DNA of 64,000 bases from Thuidium tamariscinum (taxonomy: Eukaryota > Streptophyta > Bryopsida > Hypnales > Thuidiaceae): positions 4,402,001 through 4,466,000 of the forward strand of contig OX344750.2 in the NCBI GenBank assembly GCA_947034885.2, given 5' to 3'. Under the pieces are notes generated by a model. That model was not told where the DNA came from and ran no database searches. It saw only the letters and a list, made by a program, of their open reading frames with translations. This document shows, one piece after another, positions 1-12,169 of this stretch (the first letter of the stretch is position 1; the number at the start of each line of letters is the position of its first letter). Position numbers and translations under genes: made by a program.

Positions 1-352
1 TGGAATATATAAAATATTATTTTGGTGTTTTTTTGGGTGAATGACCATCTTTATAGAATTTTTGCAAGTGGAAAATTTTTATTTTTTTAATTTACTTATT
101 TTTACTATTTTTCCCAAATTAAAACATGAAGGTATGTATTTTCTTGAGGTTTGGCGCTTTTTAAATTCTCCTACTTAGAGAATTTTGCTATCAATTTCCT
201 TTGGTGAAAACCTTCATCTTAGAGGTCTATACATTGTTCATATTTTTCAAATTTTTTTCAAATTAATTTTCAAATTTTAAAGTACTCCAGAAAAAATCAT
301 GAGTATTGTAGTAAAACGCAACAAATAGTACAGGTGTTTCTTGCATTCATCC
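1..352. mobile_element. MITE fragment, GCAAGAAACAC family (3' part)
   Basis: The window opens inside a MITE. The stretch is collinear with the last ~340 bp of the complete copy at 23485-24219, sharing the 'tattttcttgaggtttgg' and 'ctcctacttagagaattttg' blocks and ending in the terminal motif gtgtttcttgcattcatcc. The left end lies outside the window. No coding potential. Confidence 0.7.
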
Positions 353-509
353 AGAAAGAGTTTTATGAATTTTACAATTTTATTGAGTGAAATATGATTG
401 ACTAATATGTGGCTCCAACATTTTTCTTTTCTTAGTATTTTTTCCAAAAATCTCCAAAAATCATGAAAAAATAATATACAAATATTTTATGTATATTTTG
501 GAATTTTTA

Positions 510-588
510 ATAGATAGAGGGATAGATAGAGAGATAGAGGGAGGGGGGTAGATAGAGGTAGGTAGGTAGATAGAGGGAGGGAGATATA
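510..588. repeat. GATA/GGTAG-type simple repeat
   Basis: Purine-rich microsatellite of imperfect gata, gaga and ggta units (gatagagggatagatagaga and similar). The rest of 353-1135 is AT-rich sequence in which I see no gene. Confidence 0.75.
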
Positions 589-1135
589 AGAATGAAAAAA
601 TTTGTAGATATAATTTAGTTAATAGTATTCCACTCATAGAAAATTAAAAATTTCTAGAACATTTATTAGAAAACTTTAAATATAATTCACGTTTCAGTTA
701 ATCATTACTTTGAAAAAATTATTAATTGTATTTAAAATGTTTTTTTAAGAATAAGTTTTAATTAAATTATTCAACAAATAAACAAATCATTTAAAAAAAA
801 TTATGAAACTTATTTTATACAAATTTGTTATTTTGTAATATAATAGATTCAAATTTTGTTTCAAACCACTAATTCCTCAATTTGCTATGACAATTTTGTA
901 ATTCTAAGAAATATTTTGGGAACCCTTACAAATTGTAAGATATTAAGTTTTAAAGTAAAAAGAATTTTTTTCTACTTTGCATAACTAGGATTTAAATTTT
1001 AACCTCTTCTTAGTGTATTTCTTTTATAAAAGAAAGCATGAGTTCATAAATATCTCCAATGAAGCAAATTGTTTTTCTTACAAAATTTAACCATATAGAT
1101 GTTTAAAAAGTTTATTTATTGGTATACTTTCTAGT

Positions 1136-1351
1136 CACTAGTAGAAACCCTCATTTAATATGATAAGACCTAATTTTTCTTGATGGATTTTGCTATACAT
1201 CAAATGTAACAACCCGTGTTTTTATATCAGAATTGATGTTATGTTCAATGTTTTTGTTGACATAAAAATATGAATTGTTATATTTGATGTCTAATAAAAT
1301 CTGTTAAGAAAAATTAAGTCTTACCACATTAAACATGGGGTTCTACTAATG
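1136..1351. mobile_element. CACTA-type MITE, 216 bp, TSD AGT
   Basis: Starts CACTAGTAGAAACCC and ends with the inverse of CATTAGTAGAACCCC. The two arms pair over about 75 bp, so the element is nearly all terminal inverted repeat. It is flanked by direct AGT (1133-1135 and 1352-1354). A CACTA terminus and a 3-bp duplication are diagnostic of the CACTA/CMC superfamily; the right end has drifted to CATTA. No ORF. Confidence 0.75.
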
Positions 1352-1354
1352 AGT

Positions 1355-2290
1355 TTTGAATGTGAAATTACATAGGAAAAGTGAGATTATAACAAGAACA
1401 AATACATATCTTATTTTTAGTTTATTGCCTTTCCCCACATTATTTGAGAAATTTTCATATAAGAGTTTTTTGGGGGGATTTTGGAGGGAAGTTGCACTCC
1501 TTGAGTAAATTTTCAATACATTTTGGTAGGAAGAAAAATAGAATTATTTGGCATGTAACCTACATTGTTTTATATTTTTGGACCTTAATAGAATTAGTTA
1601 CAAATTTTTGAAGTTGAAATACTGAGAAGCAACCCCTTCTTGAAGATATACAATGTATTGTTGGTGAATTGAAGAAAGCAAAATGCACTTTTCTATTATA
1701 AGTACTTTTAGAGAGAGGTTGTATTTAGAGCACCCTACCTTAGTAATAAGGATTGTTGAGAGTTGCTTATACATGTTGTCAAATTTGGGGTTAATACAAG
1801 TTAGGTGAATTGCTCTTATTTTCAATAAATAAATTTAAAAATGTTCTAATGAAATGAAAATTTACATCCACGTGTGTGCAATAGTTTACCTTGGAGTTGA
1901 AGTACATGGTAATGATGATGATGATATATTTCCAAAGTGTTGAAAATGAGTGTATACAAAATCAACCTTAGGCTCTCATTTTAGTGATGGCTTTACATTT
2001 TTAATAAGAATCTAGATGGGATGGTCATTTGCAAACAAGGACCTTTAGGATTCCTTAACCTCAAAGGATAAAGCATATGATTGTGTGAACAACTTCAATA
2101 TCCATTGCTTTGTATGTTCTATTATTCTATTATATGATTGAATGGAAACATTCAACAATTTCTCCTCATGTTTTGTTCATTTGAAAATCAAACAAGTGCC
2201 ATTTTGGGTTGTGTGGCAGACATTCTCAATAAGCAGCTATCCTCTTATTGGTCAAGAAAAACCTCATCAAAAATTGATTCTTAATCAAAT
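1355..2290. other. AT-rich intergenic, diverged repeat
   Basis: No gene seen. About 1490-1700 resembles the right arm of the fold-back at 26560-26730 (blocks around 'gaattagttac' and 'tttgaagttgaaa'), so it is probably an old copy of that repeat. Confidence 0.4.
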
Positions 2291-2297
2291 CAACAAC

Positions 2298-2525
2298 ACT
2301 AGTATGTGAGCACAGAAGTGTGAGCTTGTGAACCTTGAGCCTAAATATAAGCTAGTAAGTATCCCACACTCATTGAAAGTATTTATAACATAAACACCTA
2401 TAATATAGATGTTTAGGATGTAGATACACTATAACCATTGAGGTGGCTATAATATAGACACCTATACTATAAGTGTACAAAATTTTAGGCTCATAAGTTC
2501 ACACTTTCTATGCTCACATACTAGC
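2298..2525. mobile_element. MITE, TIR GCTAGTATGTGAGC
   Basis: 228-bp element with inverted ends ACTAGTATGTGAGC and GCTCACATACTAGC, flanked by AAC on both sides. The interior carries 'acctataatatag' units in both orientations. The same ends recur at 20573-20804, 39160-39382 and 43244-43394. Superfamily not certain; the 3-bp AAC duplication is suggestive only. Confidence 0.65.
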
Positions 2526-2589
2526 AACCATGCTCATCTTACCTTCTGAAATCACACCAATATCATGAAGCTACTTATTTTGTAGTCCC

Positions 2590-3431
2590 ACATCAGTCCA
2601 CAGGCATTGCAGAGTGCGGAGGCCCAGCTGGTCTTTATTGCGTCATTGGAGTAGATCGCTCTTTGATTCCACAATGTAGACACTTGCCCATTGAGTAGAA
2701 CAACAAATCAACAAATCAGCAAATGTAGGTAGAAATATACCCACCAGAAGGAACCTGCAACCATGCTCGCCAAGTAATCCATATCCAGGGAAGAGAGCAA
2801 TGCAAGAGAGCAATGCAAAGAGTGCTGTTAGCATTAAAAAGTCAAAAGAATCACATACATCACCGCCTTTGGGTTGAACTCCTCCGGATCCTGAAGGTTG
2901 TCCAAGGGCTTGGGTACCATCACAATTCGCAACAGCAGCGCCCTCTTCGAGACTTGGCCGCGAAGATGTAAACTGCCTCTTCTTGCACTGCATCCGGAAA
3001 GGACTCTCAAGTAAACATCGTCAGAAATTCATCTTAATCAACGCTAATGATCTTGTTGCAAACTTCCGGTATATAGAACGACTGCAAATCACCAATTGTG
3101 TTCTACTAAATTGCACCATCAGGCAACCAGCAACCAGTATCCACAAGCAACACTAATCGGTTTCCTCATTGCCCATCCGCTTAGGAACAAGACATGCCCA
3201 GAATAAAGCAATTTCAAAACTGTACCGTTCAAGAATAAACTCATGCAAGGGTTGTAGATCACTATGAAAGAACTGCCATTGAGCGAATTCTTTGCGAACA
3301 GTGCACCGAATCCTCTTATCACAACACCGCTCTTCGCGCTTCTCTCGAAATCTCGTCAAAGAAGCCAGCATTTGCGGCATGTTCATTCGTGGTGGTAGCT
3401 GCGTCATTCCCTGCGTTCGCCAAGCCATATT
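2590..3431 (-). pseudogene. GATA zinc-finger / CCT (ZIM-like) transcription factor pseudogene
   Basis: Three exon remnants in order on the minus strand. (1) 3431 to about 3275 follows a good acceptor (ctcatttcag) and encodes a CCT half-domain, LASLTRFREKREERC then RIRCTVRKEFAQ. (2) 2993-2864 continues it with KKRQFTSSRPSLEEGAAVAN and ends at a GT donor after PKG. (3) About 2690-2590 holds a GATA finger: CLHCGIKERSTPM, then an in-frame TAA, then after a frame change LCNACGLMW. CCT followed by a C-x2-C...C-x2-C finger is the layout of plant ZIM-like GATA factors, nuclear regulators that also carry an N-terminal TIFY motif. I could not find TIFY. The stop and frameshift inside the finger, and an acceptor for exon 2 that has lost its AG, indicate a dead gene. 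AT-rich repeat DNA lies downstream and the FBPase gene upstream in the opposite direction. Confidence 0.7.
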
Positions 3432-4555
3432 CTGAAATGAGATATCAGTGTTCGCATTAGAGCACGCCCTCAAATGTGACACAGGGTTCCATTTCTTACG
3501 TCGGCATTCTATCCGAAACCAAAACGGGCTGCAGTGTCAAAAAGTATTTATAATTACGTACACATCGCCAACAGCTTGAAATATTGAGTAATTTTAGGAT
3601 AGAACTCATGATCCACACAATCCTAAAGAATGCTGTACAAGAAGCAAAAGAATCTGTAAGGAATCTGCATTGCTCCGACTAATAGAAAATTCCTACACTG
3701 CTTGCCTATTTCTATTAATCTGCAGAAAAGTTCCCGAGGTGCATCATAGTTATTGTCCGAACAGAGTATTAAAAAAGAATTGTAACTCTAGCACAATTGT
3801 GCTTGCAAAAACAATTCTCAAAGAGGGTTTAAGTTTTAGGTCATGTTAGCTTCGCAACGACGCAGGAACCCAAGCAGAATGTAAACTGCGTGCTATCCTC
3901 ACAAACTCTGCATTCATTGTGACTCCTGAAATTCGCCATTGCGAAATTTCCAGCAAGCGCAACTCGCCCTCAACACGGCCTCCTTCCTGAGATCACTCTT
4001 TTGAGCGTAGAAACTGTGAAAGACCACGACTATACTGCACTGGACGCCACAGCCGGTACCAATTCAACTGTACAGCTACAGTTGAAGATTTCAAACAAAC
4101 GCCACTTGTCACTTTTCAGAAACTCCCGCTGCCGAACAATTGCAATAAACAATGTGTTTTATAATCAGCCGTCCTACGCAAGACCTTTCACCATCACAGC
4201 GACATCGCCACAAATTCCTGACGAGCTTGCATCTCTCGCATGATCGGGACGCAACTATGCAATTCGAGTTGTGGAGGAATCCGTAAAGAGATGAGGATGA
4301 GGAGATCGCCTTTTGAGAGAGAGATTGTGCGACGTGTGGGATTGAGAGCTTTCGGATGCGCCATCGGACGGCTACCACGACAACGAAGACAATCTTATGA
4401 ACTACTTGTTCCTTTTCTGCATTTGTGTCCTGCCTCTGCTGTCCATTCGATGGTCGCGCGTGGTGGAGAACAAAGCGGCCGACGTTGCTGCCAAATTGTA
4501 TGCACCACCGAAGGCTCCTTCGAGCAGGAAAGTCACTAAGGCGCCATCGCCAAGT
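3432..4555. other. Divergent intergenic region upstream of FBPase
   Basis: Region between the minus-strand GATA pseudogene and the plus-strand FBPase gene. It presumably held both promoters. Reading frames here are not recognisable as proteins. An in-frame ATG at 4397 could extend the FBPase N-terminus by 53 residues. A possible tiny upstream exon of the pseudogene lies near 3495-3523 (minus), ending in GTAAG. Confidence 0.4.
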
Positions 4556-6711
4556 ATGGTGGCGCGCGTGTTGGGGTTCCGAAAGCCGCCATCACCATTG
4601 CCTTTGCCATCCCCGTCGCCGCCGTCGTCTTTGTCATTTTTTCGACAGTCGATCGTTGCGGCGCCCGTGAGAGCGAAGCCCGTGTCGTGGTTCACTCCGC
4701 CCTCGCCGAGACGCAAGTCGGCTATGGAGTCGAAGAAGCAAGTGCCGTCGTTGCCGCCCGCATTCATTCGCCCGCCGTTGCGTACGCAGGCCGTGGTCAG
4801 TCGAACAGACGCGGACGAGGTGGTGACCATGACTGCGTTTCTGGGGACCGAGGGGTCGAATGTGGATGTGGACCTGGTGGTGCTCATGACACACATTCAG
4901 GCCGCGTGCAAGCACATTGCGTCCGTCTTGGCTTCCCCTACGGAGCTTCAGGCCACGCTCTCGGGCGCGGATGCTGCGCATGGCGCTGGTCGAGATGCGC
5001 CTAAGCCACTGGACATCGTTTCGGTGGGTGCTTGCACTTCGCTGCGTTGGTTGTGAATTTCGATATAATTGTGGAGTGTAACTCTTTTGCATCGCTTCCG
5101 AGGTCAAGGTTTCTGTAGGATTTTATGCAGTTGCGGAGACAGGGGTTCATGGCATCGTTTCCTCATAGATCAAGAAATTTCTCGGTGGTTGTGGCAATTT
5201 TGTGAGTTTCTTTGAGTTTTGAGCTTCTCCTTGGAAATCGATGTAATTTTCCATAGAATTGTGCTGCGTGAGTCTTTGCATTGGATCTAAGGTCAAGAAT
5301 TCAGCAGATTTCATGGAGAGACAGGGGTTTAGGGTTTTGTTCCTCTTATATCAAGCAATTTCCGCACTCCGTGCTTGCGGCTCCAATGATCTACTTGCAG
5401 CGTCGATTGTTCCTTGAATTTTATATTTTTCCTCGAGAATCTATGCGCTGCTCGATACAACCTGTGCTGCACAAAACTATTGCATGCATCCGAGCTCAAG
5501 ATTTGTCATGCCACTCGTGGAGACAGGAGATTGGGGCTTCTTATCCATAATTAAGTCCCCCTCCTCGTCGTTCTTGCGGTTTCTATGACTACTCTCGCGG
5601 CGTCGATTTTGCAATGAGTTCGGTTATCTGACGTAGCGCACACCTTGCTGGCAGGCAGAATAACATCATAAAGGCGGCTCTGCGAAGCTCCGGCAAAGTG
5701 GCCGCCATTGCTTCGGAAGAGGACGACAGGCCCATTTGGCTAGGAGAGGCCCCTTACGTCGTGGTCTTCGACCCGCTGGACGGCTCTCGTAACATCGACG
5801 CATCCATTCCGACCGGTACCATTTTCGGAGTTTACCGGCGATTACCCGAGGCGGACCACTTGCCGACGGAAGAGAAAGCGTTCGCTAATGTAATGCAGCG
5901 GGGGGAGCGGCAGGTCGCCGCTGGATATGCTCTCTACTCCTCTGCTACCATAATGGCCATCTCCGTCGGGTCAGGGTTATATGGGTTCACCTTGGACTAC
6001 ACCATCGGCGAGTTTGTGTACAGTCACCACGATATTCGAATTCCTGATAGAGGTCTCATCATTTTCCAAAAGTGCTTACTCATGTTTCGCTTTGCAGTTT
6101 TGAGTATATCAGATCGAAACTTTCTTTTGTTTCTGTTTTGAACAACACATGCATTGCTGTTCACCGATTCTGGTGACCACAAAATGTGGCCCTATTTGAA
6201 CTCTAATTTTCTCAACATGATCAGTCGAATTGGTCATTTTGAGCCTTGGTAATCCCAGTTCGAAGACTTTCGTTCTGCTCATTGTTATGAACTGTCGTTT
6301 GCTTTTGCAGGTCAGATCTACTCTGTCAACGATGCTCGCTACTTCGACTGGCCGTCCGGCTTGCGGAAGTACATTGACACAGTGCGGCAAGGGAAGGGCC
6401 AGACGCGAAAACAATATTCAGCTCGTTACATCTGCTCCTTGGTGGCGGACTTGCATCGCACCATCATGTATGGTGGTATTGCAATGAATCCGAGGTCTCA
6501 TCTGCGCCTCCTGTATGAGGCGAATCCGCTGAGCTACCTGGTGGAGCAGGGCGGTGGCGAGGGAACTGATGGCAAGCGACGCATTTTGGAGATTAATCCT
6601 GTTGAGATTCATCAGAGATTACCGCTGTTCCTGGGCAGTGCTGCCGATATTGCTGAACTTGTCAGCTATGGCGATATCCAGCAGCAGAAGAATCCTGGCT
6701 ACACGGTGTGA
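4556..6711 (+). CDS. Fructose-1,6-bisphosphatase, probably plastidial (three exons)
   Basis: Exons 4556-5023, 5659-6052 and 6311-6711, with GT-AG borders and phases 0 and 1, give 420 aa. The enzyme hydrolyses fructose 1,6-bisphosphate to fructose 6-phosphate in the Calvin cycle and gluconeogenesis. Seen: ASEEDDRP, the metal and phosphate site VVVFDPLDGSRNIDA (family norm DGSSN), STGTIF-like PTGTIFGVY, FTLDYTIGEF, IPDRGQIYSVND, YSARYICSLVADLHRT, MYGGI, LLYEANPLSYLVEQGGG and IHQRLPLFLGS. The first ~60 residues are rich in S, P, R and A with few acids, like a plastid transit peptide, so I start at 4556. ATG 4397 is in frame and would give 473 aa with a hydrophobic start. I see no inserted cysteine-rich redox loop, which favours the redox-insensitive plastid form (cpFBPase II type) over the thioredoxin-regulated one. 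No lesions. Identity high; isoform is inference. Confidence 0.9.
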
Positions 6712-8239
6712 TTTTCTCCCTCTGTTTTATGTTATATTTTTGTAATGTAGCCTCCTCGGTACCTCGATACCTGGTTAACCCGAGTTAGCTGTGTGAGGAC
6801 CTCTCTCTATTCAGTGCAGAAGTTTGTTCGAGTAACAGTTTGAGTTGTGTAGATATTTAACTTGTGGTCAGGTTCATGTTATAGAAGAGCTAGTGTTGAT
6901 ATATACTTGGTCATCTCATTTGATGAGCATTATATTGAGGGTGAATTGGAGCACTCCGTGGTTTGATGGAGCTCTCCCGCGCATTGCAGATCTTGTATTT
7001 GTAATTTTTTAGCCTCTCATATCCCCTTCGTCATTGTTTTCGGTTTCACTGTACAATCAGATCATTTCAGTTTGACCCTCTCTTCATGGACATTCTGGAA
7101 CATCTTGCACAATTGCCAAACTAGCATTGACTATAGCACACTAATGTCGCATGCAGACTATTTGGCCTTCAACATGACTGCTTTTCCTAGCTGTCATATT
7201 AAGGGGGTTAGAGTGTATTCGATTGTCGGAGTTGGGCTGGATACTAAGAGCTGTTTTTTGTGTGAGATTTTTTGTCTAAGACTCGTTGTTGTGGTCTCAA
7301 TAATCATTGCTGCTGCCTAATTTTTGGTTATATGTTTCAAAGAGTGAAGAACTGCAACCAGTTTTGTAAATGATTGTCGTACATGAAAGGCCTGTTCATA
7401 TTAGGTCCCTCGGTTGTCTCCAATTACATACTTTCATAATGTAGTGTATCATCGAGTCTAGGACCGTCACAAGGGAAAATGTAGTTCCTGTGTCTTTAGT
7501 AAAGGCATTCACTGGACACTTTTAGTTGTCTAAAATGTTTAAGACTAGACTTGCCCCCTCTTTCCATATCCTATTTGCTAGCTAAGCTTAGTGCATGGTG
7601 TGCAGAGGAAAAATAATACAGAGTAGCAGGCTCACTCTAATTTTCTGATGTGTCACTTGCTCTTGTCCTCAAAATCCATGATCCCATCTTGCTGTGAGTT
7701 GGCTCGACTGCATTGAGTGTGGAGGTTGTCTCGCAGCTTGTGTTGTAATCACACTGCACACAAGCATATTGTCATGCCTTTCTTCTACATCCCAGGACTC
7801 ACTTTTTGGTTTACTTTGAAGCATGTGGGAAGGGATACAGAATGCTATGCTTGGAGCTTCTCAAAGTATCTTTGAAATTTGACCTAATTTCGAAGAGAAT
7901 TGTGAAAAAATCTGCGGTGAAGTCGAGCCAACATGGTACCAAAAAATTAAGTGATGATGGAATTCTGTGATTGCAAGAGTAAAGCTAAACCCAGCCTTGA
8001 AAAAGAGATCATGTAAACCCAATTTTCCACCTAATGTGAATTGCCTGGTTCCATAATTGAACTAAGGATTGCAATAGTAGTGAACATGAATTTTTCTGTT
8101 GATGTAAACCACGCAAATGGCAAGGGATCTTGTGTTCATAACCAGGCGTTATCTCCCGTGACTAGGCATAACCTCAATCGTTGAATCTTGTTGAATCTTG
8201 ATAAGAAAAAATTCTTGTAAGAGTTGTGAGAATCATAAA
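6712..8239. other. FBPase 3' flank and intergenic DNA
   Basis: T-rich sequence directly after the FBPase stop is probably 3' UTR; no exact poly(A) site can be fixed. The open frame at 7072-7320 has no recognisable motif. Nothing else supported. Confidence 0.4.
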
Positions 8240-8563
8240 TTAGGGTTTAGGATAACACACAAGCAACTTATCAATGTCAAGCGACGACACGGCTTCATTG
8301 CTGCGTGATGCCTGTTCAATCAACTTCGCCCCAACGCAAAATTCACAGGACCAATTTGCCTTGCTCTCCACTTCCACTTCCGGGAAATGTTTACAACCCA
8401 CAACAAACCTCTGACTCCGTCGTAGCACAGGCTTGAACCCTAATTCCTCTGTACTCGGCAGCACACACGAAACTGCGTTACTATTCAGCCCAACATTCCT
8501 CAGATTGATGTAACTCGAGTAACAGGGCTGCTGCTGCTGCTGCCCCACATTGCAATCCATCAA
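8240..8563 (-). CDS. Hypothetical protein or 5' exon, unrecognised
   Basis: 107-codon open frame starting MMDCNVGQQQQQ, with a run of five Gln, then a hydrophilic stretch with a Cys pair (WSCEFCVG) and an acidic C-terminus. Base composition is richer in GC than the surroundings, which hints at real or former coding sequence. No family recognised, and no introns or partner exons found. It could be the first exon of a gene whose remainder was lost to the AT-rich repeats below 8.2 kb, or a chance frame. Confidence 0.25.
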   Translation of the reverse strand: MMDCNVGQQQQQPCYSSYINLRNVGLNSNAVSCVLPSTEELGFKPVLRRSQRFVVGCKHFPEVEVESKANWSCEFCVGAKLIEQASRSNEAVSSLDIDKLLVCYPKP

Positions 8564-8834
8564 ACCTACGGTATGAGAGTTTGTTTTTCCTCAAGAGACT
8601 ATCTGATGTTGGATCTCTTTCTTCTGACCTGGGCCTTCGCAGTGAAGCTTCAAAACATGAATGGTCAGCCACTCGGCCCTGCTCTGCGAAGATCAATAGA
8701 GCTTTGTCAGAGTAGTTAGATTAGTGCCGACACTTGCCGTGGCCCTTCGAAGCTTGGTTTGGAAGGCTGCCCGCAATAGCTATGTCGCTCGGTATCCTCT
8801 CATATCTCGTCTATTTTCACTCTCCCACCTTCAC

Positions 8835-9500
8835 CCTTTTATTAGCTTTGAAAGTTTTTTTGGATTGTTTCAAGCCTAAAATTGTTCCAAGACTCCCTTG
8901 GATAAAAAAAATTTATTTTTTATCTTACACTTTTGGTAGATCAAACTATAGGGTTTTTTTGTTAACTTGTCGGAGAATATAGTTTAAAAAAAAATGAGAG
9001 TATAAAAGTTCACCAATTGCAAGACCAAACGGATTGAATTCTAGAAACAAGGTATTTTCAACCCATCCTAGAGGTGAAGTTTCATTGTTCAAGCTTTTTG
9101 GAAAAATTTGTTTGTCTTGCATCCAAGGAAAAAAGAATTAACCTTGAGGAAAGAAATTGAGAATACATGGGATAAAATTTTTAAATAAATGTTGTATACA
9201 TTCTTGATTTTTCTTTTAACCCCTAAAGCAATTCAATGTTTTTAGGCTTAAAATTGCTTCAAAGTACTGAAACCCAAAGCAACACTAAAATCTTCTCTTC
9301 CATTTATTCAATAAAAAAATTCAACCCTAGGATCTTATAGTTAACTTGGTAGAACAAACCCTCTTAAAATTTCATAATGACAAACCTCACCAATTGCAAG
9401 ACCATGGTGCTTGAATTTCAACAGAAAGGAGTATTTTCAATTCTATTGTAATGGTTCAATTTCATCCTTCAAACATTTTATTCAAAAATATGTAGATCCT
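8835..9500. repeat. Diverged direct duplication, ~400-bp spacing
   Basis: 8860-9110 and 9240-9500 share ordered blocks ('agcctaaaattgttcc' vs 'ggcttaaaattgcttc', 'ttcaccaattgcaagacca', 'aaggtattttcaa' vs 'aggagtattttcaa', 'ttcattgttcaagc'). This is an old tandem duplication of a non-coding repeat. A TTAACCCCTAAAGC end, typical of the TTAA MITEs, sits at 9216-9229. Confidence 0.45.
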
Positions 9501-10940
9501 ACAACTTGCAATTCTTCATAATATGTTGAAGGAATAAATTAGGAACACGTATAAAAAGTTTCCAAAAATATCTATATTCATATCTTTTAAAAATAGTAAA
9601 TAATAAGAAGTAGATAGCGATTTAAAATACTAATTTGTTAAGAATTTAGTTAGGGAACTGAAAAATGCTAATCTTGATGGTTAAATGTTGTAATAAATCA
9701 TCTACATCTATTCTTTTTTTTTTTCAAAAAAATTGAAAATTGAGTGAAATAAAGGACTTCAAAGTTTATTTTATAGTTCCACATGTAAATATAGGAAACC
9801 AAGATAAAAAATTTATATCTTAAGAAAATCATTTTTTGGATTGTTTGTTGAGCAATAGAAATTAAATATCATATAGTAAATTTTTAACTATGTAGTCAAA
9901 AATTACTTAAATTGTTGCATCTTAAAGCTACTCCTCAACCACTTATTGTTGCAAATATTTCAAAGAATTTTTTTTAAAAAATTTGTAGTAAATTGTCCAA
10001 ATTTGGTATGTTGCCAAAAAACATTGTTTGGTCCTTTAGGGGTTTAAGTAGAAGGATAAACTAACAAAGAACACTCAAATTGCTAATAATTCCAAAAAAA
10101 TTAGAAAGTGACAATCCTAGTAGTTAGGAAGCAATAGGGGGCCAATCTAAACCATACTCTTTTGTATTTTTTTAAAACTATTACAAATTGAAATGAAAAT
10201 GAGAACTTCAAAAACTATTTGTATAAAGACATGTCATGATTGCTTGCAAATTGAAACTTGCCATAACTTTCATTTCATTAATCGAATAGAATGATTTAAA
10301 GCTTTCCATATACATATCCAGCTATAAATCAAATCAAACCATTTTTTATAAATAAAAGAGGCAATTTTTTTGTTGTTGATGGATTGCCTACATTTGCTAC
10401 CAAAAGGAAGAAATCTTCTAAATTTTTCAATATTTATTGGAATTATATGAAATAAGCTTCACCACAAGAAACTATAGTTAGATGTTGATAAGTGTCATAA
10501 TATATTTTACAACTCCAAAGTCATTAGAGTAGTAGAGCTTGCCAAAAATGGCTAAAAACCATTTTAGTCAATGAAAGCCTTTTATCAAGAAAGAAGGCCT
10601 AAGCAACTATAAATGGCATGATTTTTGGTAAAAATGCAACATTGTGTACCTTAAAGGTTTAACTTTAGATCATACAATCAATACATCTTAGATCATTCTT
10701 AAGACCGTAGAATTTGAACTATTAGGTTGTTTAAAATTTGTCATTGAGTAAGTCTTCTAACATTTATACAAAACATATTTGCAAAACTTTGCAATATTTT
10801 TAATAAGATTCAAAGTTACATGACTTGTTTATATTCATTATACTTTTTTGGCATTTAAAATGTACAAAATAGAGACATTTGCTTTACAAAATTTGGATCT
10901 AAAATACAAATCATCTTTTTTGTTTTGTAATATAAGAATA
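9501..10940. other. AT-rich repeat DNA, TTAA-MITE related
   Basis: No gene. Blocks such as 'cataactttcatttcattaatc' resemble the interior of the complete TTAA MITEs at 13471-14462 and 59556-60499. An end motif cctttaggggtttaa occurs near 10032. Probably degraded copies. Confidence 0.4.
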
Positions 10941-11339
10941 TCAGCATTTTATGATTGCCAAAATATGACTGGAGATGACTGGCGACTGCTTGCAGTCATA
11001 TTCTAGGAGTCCTAAACTTTGCGGAAAAATATGACTATAAAATATGACTGCCAGTCATATTTTGCTTTTCTACACTTTGGATGTATAGTATACAATCATT
11101 GAGAACAACTAACATTTTATAGGGAACGGTATGGAACGTATGATGGGAACACTAGTCATATTTGCCAATCATATTTTTGCATATATGACTACATGGACAT
11201 AGTCATATTCTACAATCACATTTTTGTAGGTTCATATTTTTTTAAGATTTTTTTTTGGGCAACCTCCTAAAAATTTGGGCAATAAAAAAAATATAAATAT
11301 AAATTATTGCTACAAATTAATGAAACCCTAGCCATTGTT

Positions 11340-11455
11340 TTGGAAAAATCTTGAAATCCTAGCCGTCATTTTTTAGGGTTTTAAAACCCCTAGCCGTCAT
11401 TTTTAGGGTTTTAAAACCCTAGCCGTCATATTTAGGGTTCCAAAACCCTAGTCAC
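11340..11455. repeat. Tandem palindromic AGGGTTTTAAAACCCT units
   Basis: Four imperfect ~27-bp units of CTAGCCGTCAT plus the palindrome AGGGTTTTAAAACCCT. The palindrome resembles two facing telo-boxes. It lies within the CACTA-like region. Confidence 0.7.
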
Positions 11456-11497
11456 CACTTCATTTGCTTCGTCTTCTTTGTTTTTTGTTGCTTTAAG

Positions 11498-11760
11498 ACT
11501 CTTGTTTCTTCTTCCTCTTTAGTTTTTTGAAGTTCTACTTATTGTAGTGTTGTGTTTTAGTTGTTGTTTAATTGTTGTCTTCTAACTCTTGTTTCTTCTT
11601 CCTCTTTAGTTTTTTGAAGTTCTACTTATTGTAGTATTGTGTTTTAGTTGTTGTTGTTTAATTGTTGTCTTCTAACTCTTGTTTCTTCTTGCTTCTTTTG
11701 TTTTTTGAAGTTCTACTTGTTGTAGTGTTGTTGCTTAGTTGTGGAGGTTCTACTTGTTCT
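11498..11760. repeat. Tandem repeat, ~87-89 bp unit, three copies
   Basis: Three successive copies of a T/TTG-rich unit start at actcttgtttcttctt near 11498, 11585 and 11674 and share 'tttttgaagttctacttat'. It grades into TTGTTGCTTCTTAG simple repeats up to about 12000. Low complexity; not coding. Confidence 0.7.
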
Positions 11761-12169
11761 TGAGGTTTTAGTTGTTGCTTCTTAGTTGTTACCAATTTGT
11801 TGTTGCTTCTTACCTCTTAGTTGTTGTTAGTTAGTTGTTGCTTCTTAGTTGTTATTAATTAGTTATTGCTAGTTTGTTGTTGCTAGTTTGTTATTGCTTT
11901 TTAGTTATTGTCTCTTAATTGTTGCTTCAAAATTGTTACTTCAAAATTGTTGTTTCAAGATTGTTGCTTCAAATTGAATCTTAACTCTTGCTTAATTGTT
12001 GTTTTTTAGACCTTTTCTTTTATTGTTTATTATTTTTTGCCTCTTATTACCTCTTATTACATCTTAACTTGTCTTATTTTTGCTTATTATTAGTTTTTAG
12101 TTTTAGTTTTAGTTGCCTCTTATTATATCTTGGCTTTTATTTCTTACTTTCTTTTAGTACTAACTTGAA

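Noticed and set aside
4402..5107. Long open frames antisense to FBPase exon 1 (4402-4896 and 4634-5107)
   Set aside because: Shadows of a GC-rich exon; no motifs.
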